From: HXMU1420-2 sp040830545
GTDB taxonomy: Bacteria > Pseudomonadota > Alphaproteobacteria > Rhodobacterales > Rhodobacteraceae
NCBI GenBank assembly: GCA_040830545.1
Contig: JBFOMB010000113.1
Location: forward strand, 1 to 56,677
Direction of reading: 5' to 3'
DNA length: 56,677 nucleotides
Both the position numbers and the translations under genes were made by a program. Below the pieces are notes generated by a model. It saw only the letters and a list, made by a program, of their open reading frames with translations. It ran no database searches and was not told the origin of the DNA. Positions 1 to 7,546 of the stretch are shown here, in pieces. Position 1 is the first letter of the stretch. Each line of letters begins with the position of its first letter.

Positions 1-57
1 TAGGAAGGCCAGTTTCACCCGCTGCATCAGCGTTGTGTACAAGCTGTAACATGGCGG

Positions 58-1623
58 TCACTGCATACGGGCCGCGTATTGCGTCGGCGCGCTGTCGATC
101 GGAAATGCCATGGACGCCAGCAGATAGTTCGCCTCGGGCTTGCGCAGAACACGTGCTGCTGTGGCCCCATAAGCGGTAGCTGGATGTTCAACTAGATCGG
201 GGAACAACATCAGGATTTCGTTGCGTGCGTCTTCATCCAGGCTCGACAAGGCCTGTTGGCCGGGGTGGAATGACTCGGACATGGAGCCGTTTGCGTAAAC
301 GATCTGATGCGTGTCGAACATGATGTGCCAGTATTCGACCTCACCGCCCACAGCGCGATAGATCGTGTCCCCGTTTTCCAGATGCTTGGCCGGGACCAAG
401 ACCTCGCTTTCTCCAAACAGCAGTTCCGCATGAGGGTCGGCCACATACATCCGGTGTTGTGGCGATACCATCAGATCCGAGTGATTGCCCATGGCGCCGG
501 CCTGGATCATGATTGGCGCAAAATCCCCGATGGCCGCCACCCGGCGCGATCCGATCCAGCGGATGGGCAGCGAACCGTCGCGTGTGATCACACGGTCTCC
601 GGGCTGCAACGCTTCAATCGGAACCTCACCTCTCGGGGTGGAGATCAGCGTGCCGCGCGTGAAACAAGTGATACCTGCTTCGATCAGATCCATAATCCGG
701 TTTTCGGTCGTATCGACACGGATCGTGCCCGCTGGCACGGCAACCGTTGATCCATCCGGGAACGTGATAATCTGGCTGCCGCCGGGAAACTCAGTGCTGG
801 GTCCGGCGCTTGTAACCGTCACCTCTCGCGGAAAAATGGGATGTTGCGGGTCAGTGGCGAAAAGGCTCGGAATATCCCGAACATCAAACAGGTCTTCGCC
901 AAGGACGAAGTCAGTGACAGAGTCATTGCCAAACCCTGGGTTGAGGTCAAAAACGTCATCGCCAGAACCGCCCTGCATCGTGTCGTTGCCTGCGCCACCG
1001 ATGATTGTGTCGTTGCCAGCATCCCCCATGATGTTGTCTTCACCGCCCCGGCCATCGATAAAGTCATCGCCATCGCCACCAGAAAGGTTGTTGGTGAAAA
1101 AGGGGTCATCATAGCCAATCAGGGTATCGTTGAAGGCTGATCCGGTAATGTCGTCATTGCCGATGCCAATCGTGTCACCCTCGGCATGGCCGCCACTGGC
1201 GGTTCCGGTGCTCCCGGTATTCAGTTGCACCCGAACGGCTGCATCGGACCCGCTATAGTCCAGCAGATCCTGTCCCGCGTCACCGACCAGGCTGTCACCG
1301 CCAGCGCCACCCATCAGAGTATCGTCGCCACTCCCGCCGATCAGCGTGTCACTGCCTTCGCCGCCATCCAGCGAGTCATTTTGATTGCCACCGGCAAGGA
1401 GGTCCTGGCCAGTTGCACCGATCAGTGTGTCGTTACCGAAGCCGCCAGACAGAGTGTCATTGTCTGCGCCGCCATCCAACAGGTCATCGCCTGTGCCGCC
1501 AATGATCGCGTCCGCGCCGCCATTGCCTGTCAGCGTGTCGTTGCCACCCAGCCCGTTGATCGTGTCATCACCTGCGGTGCCGTTCAGATTATTGTCACCG
1601 TTGTCGCCATTGATAATTGCCAT
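58..1623 (-). CDS. RTX calcium-binding repeat protein with C-terminal Hint domain
   Basis: This 521-residue protein is probably an exported exoprotein. Residues 5-240 are packed with glycine/aspartate RTX nonapeptides of the GGxGxDxLxGG type, which bind calcium and are typical of type I secretion substrates. There is no N-terminal signal peptide, in line with type I export. From Cys320 a Hint domain begins (CFTRGTLISTPRGEVPIEAL), related to hedgehog/intein autoprocessing modules and matching the Hint_2 type common in Rhodobacteraceae. Cys320 would be the nucleophile if the domain self-cleaves; that activity is inference. No ABC exporter or membrane fusion protein lies in the window, so a secretion system would have to be elsewhere. 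The gene reads towards the window edge and appears monocistronic. Family assignment is secure; function is unknown. Confidence 0.9.
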   Translation of the reverse strand: MAIINGDNGDNNLNGTAGDDTINGLGGNDTLTGNGGADAIIGGTGDDLLDGGADNDTLSGGFGNDTLIGATGQDLLAGGNQNDSLDGGEGSDTLIGGSGDDTLMGGAGGDSLVGDAGQDLLDYSGSDAAVRVQLNTGSTGTASGGHAEGDTIGIGNDDITGSAFNDTLIGYDDPFFTNNLSGGDGDDFIDGRGGEDNIMGDAGNDTIIGGAGNDTMQGGSGDDVFDLNPGFGNDSVTDFVLGEDLFDVRDIPSLFATDPQHPIFPREVTVTSAGPSTEFPGGSQIITFPDGSTVAVPAGTIRVDTTENRIMDLIEAGITCFTRGTLISTPRGEVPIEALQPGDRVITRDGSLPIRWIGSRRVAAIGDFAPIMIQAGAMGNHSDLMVSPQHRMYVADPHAELLFGESEVLVPAKHLENGDTIYRAVGGEVEYWHIMFDTHQIVYANGSMSESFHPGQQALSSLDEDARNEILMLFPDLVEHPATAYGATAARVLRKPEANYLLASMAFPIDSAPTQYAARMQ

Positions 1624-2231
1624 TTGTGAAACCCCTCAAATCGGCAGCTTGCAAAGAACGCGCGCCCCCACGCGTTTCGGGCGACTTTGCAGATCAGGTC
1701 AGCCCATGCGCCCTTTGCAGGCAGTTTCAAGTAGTATGATCTGAGGATACCGGGGGGATTGGGGGTGATCTTTGGATCAGCGTCTCGGAGTCTTTTGTAT
1801 GTTTGGGTAAATGCGCGTTATTGCCTTGCGTTTGAGCTGGATTGATCACTATGCGTCAACAATCCAATAAACCCTTGAAAACAAAACTATCCAGACATTC
1901 CCGTAAAACGTGTGTTTTGACGAATGGCTGCACGATTCGAATTTTATGTCGAGTTGATAGGAAAAGCGTGCCTCGACGGCCAAGCAACTGTCTGAAAGAG
2001 CCGCTGTTGCTAACCGGGATCCAGGTACCGTCCGCGAGGGCCCGAACGGGTCGACACGGGCGCGTTTTCAAAGTTCGAGAGACAAAGAACTTCGAGACGT
2101 ACGTCCAAAGACAGCCGGTCGCCCGCTCGCTACTTTAATCCCATAACCGACGCACTTTTCGCTTCGGTTTGGGTGGATCGAGACCAAAACAACAAAGGCC
2201 GTGCGTCCCGTTTCGTGCACGAGGGTTTTTG
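1624..2231. other. Intergenic region upstream of the RTX/Hint gene
   Basis: About 600 bases without a convincing gene, more AT-rich than the flanking coding DNA. It should hold the promoter of the RTX/Hint gene (leftward) and of the small genes starting at 2232 (rightward). I found no clear hairpin, repeat or known operator here. Confidence 0.5.
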
Positions 2232-2498
2232 ATGAATAAGCAATATCTCGAGAAGCTCGGTACGAGTGCACAAGGGCGGGAAACACAGAAGTCTGTTACC
2301 GCAACCCAGTCATCGTCGCAGAGATGCGATCGTTTTCCCGCCCTTTTTTCACAGCAAGAGATTGATGGTGTTGAGGCAGGACGAGGCACCGGAATTTTGG
2401 CTGATTTGCTGTCTGTGTCATGCCGGGTGCCCGTACTTGGGCGCATGCTGAAGTTCCGGTTTTTTCGGCGCAAACAGTCCGGGAAGACGACGCTGTAG
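2232..2498 (+). CDS. Small hypothetical protein (88 aa)
   Basis: Not recognised. The ATG at 2232 is preceded by GAGGG at a workable distance, and the frame stays open for 88 codons. The product is polar at the N-terminus and ends in a basic tail (FRFFRRKQSGK). It has no signal peptide or membrane segment and no motif I can name. It stops 12 bases before the next small gene on the same strand, so the three small frames at 2232-3200 could form one transcript. The evidence for translation is only the start context and the spacing, so it may be a chance frame. Confidence 0.3.
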   Translation: MNKQYLEKLGTSAQGRETQKSVTATQSSSQRCDRFPALFSQQEIDGVEAGRGTGILADLLSVSCRVPVLGRMLKFRFFRRKQSGKTTL

Positions 2499-2510
2499 AG
2501 GATTGGTTAT

Positions 2511-2804
2511 ATGAAAGAAAATAGCGTGGAAAAGGTTCAGGCCCTGACCCGGACCGAAGCCCCAATGACCTTTGTGGTGACCGAAGAACTGCTGGCGCGG
2601 CTGCGTCAAAAGGTGTTGATCCAGTCGGAAGATGACCTGCATGAATTCGTCGCGGACGCAATCAATACTTATGTGCATCTGGGGCGACTGTGCGCAGGGG
2701 GTGCAACCATTTTCGCTACCTCCCCAAGCAGCAATGACTATGTCGAACTGCACTTTCCCTTTGACCTAAATCCCACCCTGCACGAGTTGTCAGAGGAGGA
2801 TTGA
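2511..2804 (+). CDS. Small protein with ribbon-helix-helix-like N-terminal half
   Basis: A 97-residue acidic protein. Residues 19-55 follow the pattern of a ribbon-helix-helix DNA-binding fold: a short beta strand (MTFVVTEELLARLRQ) and then two predicted helices (EDDLHEFVADAINTYV). That resemblance is by eye and needs a profile search. The C-terminal half is unrecognised. AGAGGA lies upstream of the ATG as a ribosome binding site. The next frame begins three bases after this stop behind a very strong ribosome binding site, so translational coupling is likely. A small regulator or an antitoxin-like protein are possible roles, but no toxin is recognisable next to it. Confidence 0.5.
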   Translation: MKENSVEKVQALTRTEAPMTFVVTEELLARLRQKVLIQSEDDLHEFVADAINTYVHLGRLCAGGATIFATSPSSNDYVELHFPFDLNPTLHELSEED

Positions 2805-2807
2805 TCG

Positions 2808-3200
2808 GTGTCTGGATCAAACTATGCCTTCTCCAGCCTGAGGCTGGATCACCTGGCGGGTTTTTGGCTGTCGACGGTGGCTGACGACGCCGGTCAGCAG
2901 CACACTGATTTGTTCATTGCGGCTCCGTTTACAACGTCCCAAAGCCGGGATACGAGCCATGGCCGCATCGTGATTGCAGCGGACTTGCGAAAAAGTCTGC
3001 GGGCGTTTCCTGCGCAGGTCGGGCAGGACTATGCAAACATCAACGGCCAACTTGGCGAATATCGCTTTCCCCCATGCGTCGGGCCGGAGGCTGGCGCAAA
3101 CGGATCAACTACAAAGAGAGTTACTCGCATCGCCGACGTTTCCAGAAATGGGGCTAAGAACACGCCAGAACGCGTCGTGCTACTGCAACCAACGCCATAA
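2808..3200 (+). CDS. Hypothetical protein with GTG start, coupled to the upstream small gene
   Basis: A 130-residue frame of unknown function. The choice rests on a near-ideal ribosome binding site, GAGGAGGA at 2793-2800, placed seven bases before the GTG at 2808; no better start exists. The first 60 residues look like ordinary protein, while the later part is enriched in Asn, Arg and Thr and could be out of its original frame. No signal peptide, membrane segment or motif is visible. With the two genes before it, it forms a compact cluster of small unknowns beside the AraC pair. Confidence 0.35.
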   Translation: MSGSNYAFSSLRLDHLAGFWLSTVADDAGQQHTDLFIAAPFTTSQSRDTSHGRIVIAADLRKSLRAFPAQVGQDYANINGQLGEYRFPPCVGPEAGANGSTTKRVTRIADVSRNGAKNTPERVVLLQPTP

Positions 3201-3517
3201 CCTGGACGTTTCAGTGACGCTGGCGAGAAGTAGGATTTGAACGAGAAAGAACAAGTCAACCGAGCGCAAGGGCGACGTCAAAGTCCATGGAAGCACTTGC
3301 CTCACTGTACCTGCCCGGTTGGTTTCTTGGGGGGGCCGGGCAGGTGCAAAAACCTCTTCACGTTTGAAGTCTGTCCAGCACAATGCGCTAGAGCGGTTCA
3401 TTCAACGTAGTTTGAAGCGAAGTGTGTCCGGTCATATTTTTTGGCTTGGCCTGTCCCAGTGCCTCGCTCATCTGGAATCTGGCCGAGATACAAACGCGAT
3501 TGTTTGCGAGTTAAACT
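3201..3517. other. Gap between the small-gene cluster and the AraC gene
   Basis: About 315 bases lying between converging genes. I see only short unsupported frames and no clear terminator or known element. Confidence 0.4.
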
Positions 3518-4546
3518 TCAGAACTCGCCTGGTGACATACGTTCCACGAATTGAAGCAGTCCGTGCTCAATGGGTTCGCCGCTGGCTCGTTCGCTTTGGG
3601 CCTCGAAGAACTGAGTGCCAATTACCTCGCTGGGCTTGCAGTTGAACTTTTCCCGGAACTGCTTGTTAAAGGTCGAGGGGTCGAACAATCCCCACTTGTT
3701 GATTGTCCTTGTAATCACACCACGGCCCGGTTCTGATTTGGAAAGCTCATCATAAATTTTCTGAAGTCGAGAAGAAACAACGTATTTTCGCACCCCGCCT
3801 TCCGGTTCAAACATGCGATACAGGCTTGCCCTGGAAACGCCATTCTGGACACAGATTTTGTCGACGGAAATATCTTCTTCTTGAAGGTTTTCCACGATGT
3901 ATCTGCATACTGAACGCTTAACATCCCTGGCAAACACCCGTCCGATCGTTTCCGCAGACGAGGTTGTTGAGATCATTGACCGCAATAATGCCGTTACGCC
4001 CCTCCCCAGAAGGTCCAAATCCAATTGGCTACAGTCCTTGGCCACGCGGTGCGCATTCAGCAGAGTCGTGCCAATCACGCGAGCCAGCGGGGAATCCGGT
4101 GAAAATTCGATCAGTGGTTCATGAACTCCGGGCTGATATCCAATCATATCGTAGGGAATGGTCATGCTGATGTGACGGCGTTCCGGGCTGCCTGTATAAA
4201 AGGGCTGTTCGTAGTCCACGATCGCGACAGTACCCGGCGAAAGCACCCGCTTGGTAAAGTTGAGGCCAAGCTCGACGGACCCGCTGATGACATAAACCAA
4301 CAAAACGCCTTCGAGTCGTCGAATGACACTGTTGGGCGACATCCTGACACTTTTGAATGAACCGTATCTGAAGGCCCCAAACGGGCAATCGGCCATTTTT
4401 ACAAGGTCAATGTTGGCCGCAAACTCATTCTTTTGAATTTCTCTACGTTCGACCTCGAAAACCCCGGACATAAATCCAGATATCACGTCGAAACGATGCT
4501 CAAGCGATAACGCGCTTGTATCTACTGAAAACGCTTCCTGTGTCAT
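3518..4546 (-). CDS. AraC-family transcriptional regulator
   Basis: A 342-residue one-component regulator. Residues 10-200 form an AraC-type N-terminal sensor domain of the AraC_binding_2 sort, and residues 207-312 hold the AraC DNA-binding domain with two helix-turn-helices, about 227-245 (ISVDKICVQNGVSRASLYRM) and 277-298. It is a clear paralogue of the divergently transcribed gene at 4902: both carry the rare core xxGGVRxxxxxxRLxxxYxEL and end the domain in a G-T-x-F/L motif. The ligand is unknown. A 14-base palindrome sits 30 bases upstream of its start, suggesting autoregulation. Candidate targets are the RTX/Hint gene and the small genes beside it, by position only. Confidence 0.9.
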   Translation of the reverse strand: MTQEAFSVDTSALSLEHRFDVISGFMSGVFEVERREIQKNEFAANIDLVKMADCPFGAFRYGSFKSVRMSPNSVIRRLEGVLLVYVISGSVELGLNFTKRVLSPGTVAIVDYEQPFYTGSPERRHISMTIPYDMIGYQPGVHEPLIEFSPDSPLARVIGTTLLNAHRVAKDCSQLDLDLLGRGVTALLRSMISTTSSAETIGRVFARDVKRSVCRYIVENLQEEDISVDKICVQNGVSRASLYRMFEPEGGVRKYVVSSRLQKIYDELSKSEPGRGVITRTINKWGLFDPSTFNKQFREKFNCKPSEVIGTQFFEAQSERASGEPIEHGLLQFVERMSPGEF

Positions 4547-4901
4547 TGAAGCCTCGACTACAGTCGAACACTACTTGTAAAATTTTACACTACAAATAGG
4601 GCGGCATTGTGGCACGCCTGCCCGTCGCTTGATACAAAATCGTCGCAGATCGTTGAGGCTTCGACAAGGAAATTCGTAACTTTCACGGCAACGTTACGTT
4701 TTCCGACGGGTCATTTCCAACGTGCTTGTCCAAATTTTCAACCGACATTTCAGACGCGTTGCACGGATTTTGAGCGCTACCGGGGATCGCGGCCATCACG
4801 AAATTGGGACTGCGAACAAAAACCTCTGAGACGTCAGGACAAACAAGTCGGCCGGTCATCGTGGTATTTTCAAACCCCATATCGGAAATCTGGATGCAGC
4901 C
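4547..4901. other. Divergent promoter region between two AraC genes
   Basis: This 355-base region serves two divergent regulator genes. It is AT-rich near 4560-4600 and contains the palindrome at 4576-4589 and a repeated ACACTAC (4568-4574 and 4587-4593, 19 bases apart). No gene is supported. Confidence 0.5.
4576..4589. promoter_or_regulatory. Perfect 14-base palindrome, candidate operator
   Basis: TGTAAAATTTTACA is a perfect inverted repeat 30 bases upstream of the leftward AraC start codon. It lies within a pair of direct ACACTAC repeats. AraC proteins usually bind direct repeats, so either element could be the operator. An AT-rich promoter is the alternative. Confidence 0.4.
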
Positions 4902-5933
4902 ATGCTCAGCGGAAAACCAAAACTTCAAACCCCAACGACGTCACTTGATGTCCAGGGGCTGAATTCACGAGATCGAATGGAAGCGTGGCGTCAGTTCAAC
5001 ACGGGGCTTTTTTCGTTGGACTTCAAAGATCCGACACGCAGCGATTTTCAGGCCAGCGCATTGTCGTATAGGATTGGGGAAACAATTCTTGGGCGTTATT
5101 CGGTCACGGAAAATGTTGTCCGCCGAACAATCTCTCGCTTGTCTATCGAACGCGAGGATTTGCTGGTTATTCGAATGCACCTGTCAGGTCAAACGAAGGG
5201 AGTCATGAACGGGCGGGACTTTCTGATGCAAGCAGATCGAATTACGATGTTCGACTTTCACCAGTCAATCGAAGCGCACACGAACGATGTCGATTACCTC
5301 AGCTTGACAGTTCCATTTTCGACCGTGGGGTATGATCCATCCCGTCATCCGCACTTGATGCAATTTCCAATATCGTCCCCGTTTGCGCGTGTGGTCGGTG
5401 CCAATCTTCAACAGCTCATTGATCTCGCGCCGCAATCATCAGTCGCGGATGCGACCACCATCTCGGAAGGTCTGGTCAATCTGCTGCGTACGTTCATTGC
5501 TGGTACCGTGCCTGACCAACCAACAGAAGAATGCGCCGTGTCGACCAAAATTGCGATACGCCGATACATTCAGGCGAACCTGCGCAATCCCAATCTAACC
5601 GTTGACGGGATCTGCAATGCGATGCATGTGCAGCAAAGGGACTTGTATGGCATGTTCGAAGTCGATGGCGGCGTTCGCCGTTTCATTTCCCGCCTCAGGC
5701 TGGAAGGGGCATACGAAGAGCTTTCATACACCGAGCCGATGCGCGGGGCTGTGGCGCGGATCGCAGGGCGTTGGACCTATCCCGACCAGGCCTATTTTTC
5801 CAAGTTGTTTCACGAGAATTTTGGCGTCCGCCCAACGGATGCACTTGGCACAAACTTGCAGGTTTCCGGCACGCTGAGCGTCGGCAAGTCCGCTACGACA
5901 ACCTCATCCGAGCCGTTGATTTCTCTATACTAA
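4902..5933 (+). CDS. AraC-family transcriptional regulator (paralogue of the gene at 3518)
   Basis: A 343-residue regulator with an N-terminal sensor region (about 15-200) and a C-terminal AraC DNA-binding domain (about 213-318). The first helix-turn-helix is near LTVDGICNAMHVQQRDLYGM and the second near residues 283-305. Domain order, length and the MFEVDGGVRRF core match the divergent neighbour, so the pair arose by duplication. The start is uncertain: the ATG at 4902 lacks a strong ribosome binding site, but no better start keeps the sensor domain. The C-terminal 25 residues are Ser/Thr-rich and probably disordered. Ligand and targets are unknown. Confidence 0.88.
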   Translation: MLSGKPKLQTPTTSLDVQGLNSRDRMEAWRQFNTGLFSLDFKDPTRSDFQASALSYRIGETILGRYSVTENVVRRTISRLSIEREDLLVIRMHLSGQTKGVMNGRDFLMQADRITMFDFHQSIEAHTNDVDYLSLTVPFSTVGYDPSRHPHLMQFPISSPFARVVGANLQQLIDLAPQSSVADATTISEGLVNLLRTFIAGTVPDQPTEECAVSTKIAIRRYIQANLRNPNLTVDGICNAMHVQQRDLYGMFEVDGGVRRFISRLRLEGAYEELSYTEPMRGAVARIAGRWTYPDQAYFSKLFHENFGVRPTDALGTNLQVSGTLSVGKSATTTSSEPLISLY

Positions 5934-6496
5934 AGCGGAACTTTCTAGGCCGTCCTGCACCGAACTCTGTATGACGAAGGATGGCCGGGCTGTGTCGAAA
6001 CCTATTCGGTGGCCGTTGTCGAGGCACTTGGCAAAATTGCGTCCGCAAAAGGCCTGGTTCCCGGTCACGAACTGGAGCGGCGCACCGAAGCCTGGCGATC
6101 AGCGCAGGCTCATACTGGTCCGTCATCGGAACCTCCTGCCATCAGATTGAGAAGGCCCTAATCGTCAGACAGGCATCCCTAACATCCAAATCAACGGCCG
6201 AATTGGTGCGCTGTCGCTGCCGCAAGCGCCCTACGGCGCGAGCGGTTTCGTCCTTGTCCCGCTCTTGAGACGTGGACCGAAAGCCAGATCGCTCGGGCAC
6301 AACAAACAACGGCTATACGGGCGGCGATCGCAGCATCTTGACCCATTGGCCAACGGCAGGATTGGGCCGTGAACGAAGAGTCATCGCGGCTCGCGAATAT
6401 AGATGCTGCGAGGGCCCCGAAGTCGGCTGCGAGCCCATATGTTCCCTAGTTGCTGCAACTCCACGAATGTCCGTAAAACCCGCACTATTCTAGCCA
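5934..6496. other. Decayed intergenic region
   Basis: About 560 bases between the AraC gene and marR. Apart from a possible gene remnant at 5955-6161, I can support no complete gene. Several short frames occur but none has a ribosome binding site or family pattern. It looks like degraded accessory DNA. Confidence 0.5.
5955..6161 (+). pseudogene. Possible C-terminal gene remnant, nitrile hydratase accessory/subunit-like
   Basis: Read in the frame starting at 5955, 68 codons up to TAA at 6159 give a protein-like stretch including VVEALGKIASAKGLVPGHEL and ERRTEAWRSAQ. The pattern of a helical segment, a KGLV turn and a terminal AW-x(8)-TG-x(6)-AIRL resembles the small helical domain of nitrile hydratase accessory proteins or subunits, as I recall it. 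A stop codon at 5946 closes the frame upstream and there is no start codon, so it would be a fragment. The resemblance is weak and a chance frame is possible. Confidence 0.25.
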
Positions 6497-6955
6497 CTAT
6501 TCCCCACGCCAACGGTTCACATCCCTGGCAAGCCTATCAAGCAATCCGGTCAATACGGACTGTTCTTCTGCGGTCAGTGTTTCAAGCATCTTTGCTTCGG
6601 CTCGTGCGAATTCTGCCGTTAGAGCGTCATGCACCGTTCTTCCGTCATCCGTGATATTCAACACCTGGCGACGGGTATCCACGGTATCGCGCGTGCGCGT
6701 GATGTAGCCCTTTTCAACCAGGGACGTGACGGCGCGACTGACCGTATTTGAAGGTTGTTCAGTGATTTCACAAATGTCGCGCGCGTAAAGGTTGGCGCGA
6801 AAACTCAGGCAGAGCAGGACCGTCAATTCCGGACGGATCAGCCCTGTGTCACGCTCCATTTTACGCAAAAGTGGTTCGCGCCAGAAGTTCGTCAAAAAAG
6901 TGATGCGGTAAGCGACGGGAAAGCTCGTCCCATCAAGAATGTCGATCAGTTTCAT
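6497..6955 (-). CDS. MarR-family transcriptional regulator
   Basis: A 152-residue winged-helix regulator. The central domain (about 38-110) has the MarR layout: a recognition helix in EQPSNTVSRAVTSLVEKGYI and a wing with the typical D-x-R-R-Q-V-L-x-I-T pattern. Flanking helices would form the dimer interface. The gene is divergent from the TRAP transporter operon, and two near-palindromic sites lie between them at 6976-7016, so it most likely represses that operon and itself until a small effector, probably related to the transported substrate, releases it. That regulatory logic is inference from the family and the layout. Confidence 0.9.
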   Translation of the reverse strand: MKLIDILDGTSFPVAYRITFLTNFWREPLLRKMERDTGLIRPELTVLLCLSFRANLYARDICEITEQPSNTVSRAVTSLVEKGYITRTRDTVDTRRQVLNITDDGRTVHDALTAEFARAEAKMLETLTAEEQSVLTGLLDRLARDVNRWRGE

Positions 6956-6975
6956 CGGGGCAACTTAATTCAGGC

Positions 6976-7016
6976 TTGCTCCATTTGGAACAATATTATA
7001 GTTCCATATGGAGCAA
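6976..7016. promoter_or_regulatory. Paired MarR-type operator between marR and the TRAP operon
   Basis: Two 16-base arms, 6976-6991 (TTGCTCCATTTGGAAC) and 7001-7016 (GTTCCATATGGAGCAA), are inverted copies with one mismatch, separated by nine AT-only bases. Each arm is itself palindromic or nearly so; GCTCCATATGGAGC is perfect. The centres are 25 bases apart. The site starts 21 bases from the marR start codon and ends 20 bases before the transporter start, as expected for an operator covering both promoters. Confidence 0.75.
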
Positions 7017-7036
7017 TTTGGGGAGGGGATTCGCGC

Positions 7037-7546
7037 GTGGTCCGACAGGTCACCATGACGGTTTTGGCGATTGCGATGGTCATATTGATGCTCGCCATTG
7101 TACTGCAGGTTCTGTGCAGCGCCCTGGACATCAATCCGCTTGCTTCCTTTGACGCTGGTCTGCCTCTCTTGGGCGACGCCATCACCCTGAATTCTTTGCT
7201 TGATTTTCAATGGCATCTGTTGGTTTTGGTGGGGATCGTCCCGGTGGGGCTGGTTTGGCTGTCGGACAAGCATGTGCGGGTGGATTTCCTGTACGACACC
7301 CGTTCGGATCGCTGGAAAGCGCGCCTAAATCTTCTCGGAAATCTCCTATTTGCCGCACCCTTTTTCTTTCTGATCCTGCCGGCATCCTGGAACTTCATGC
7401 AGCGCGCGTGGACTTCGGATGAAGGATCGCGCAATGGCGGGCTGAACGACCTGTGGCTGATCAAAGCAGTCCTGCCACTGGGGTTGGCTCTGCTGCTCTT
7501 GGCCATCGCGCTTGAAACGTACCGGCTGCTGAGAGCCGCGAAATGA
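7037..7546 (+). CDS. TRAP transporter small permease (DctQ family)
   Basis: A 169-residue inner-membrane protein with four hydrophobic segments, the usual layout of the small subunit of a tripartite ATP-independent periplasmic transporter. Segments lie near residues 8-30, 55-75, 93-112 and 140-162, with the family-typical loop KHVRVDFLYD after the second. I chose the GTG at 7037 because GGGAGGGG sits nine bases upstream and the protein then begins just before the first membrane segment; the ATG at 7055 is the alternative. The frame is open further upstream but would run over the operator and marR. It overlaps the large permease by four bases. Confidence 0.88.
   Translation: MVRQVTMTVLAIAMVILMLAIVLQVLCSALDINPLASFDAGLPLLGDAITLNSLLDFQWHLLVLVGIVPVGLVWLSDKHVRVDFLYDTRSDRWKARLNLLGNLLFAAPFFFLILPASWNFMQRAWTSDEGSRNGGLNDLWLIKAVLPLGLALLLLAIALETYRLLRAAK

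Noticed and set aside
307..1629. Several plus-strand frames and a periodic DNA pattern opposite the RTX gene.
   Set aside because: The periodicity is the RTX nonapeptide coding repeat; the opposite frames are shadows of it, not a CRISPR or satellite array.
3319..3645. A 108-codon plus-strand frame between the small-gene cluster and the AraC gene.
   Set aside because: It overlaps the end of the AraC gene on the other strand, lacks a ribosome binding site and has an Arg/Trp-rich composition typical of chance frames.
5981..6493. Short plus-strand frames between the AraC gene and marR.
   Set aside because: They are Arg/Ser/Cys-rich, have no ribosome binding sites and resemble no family.
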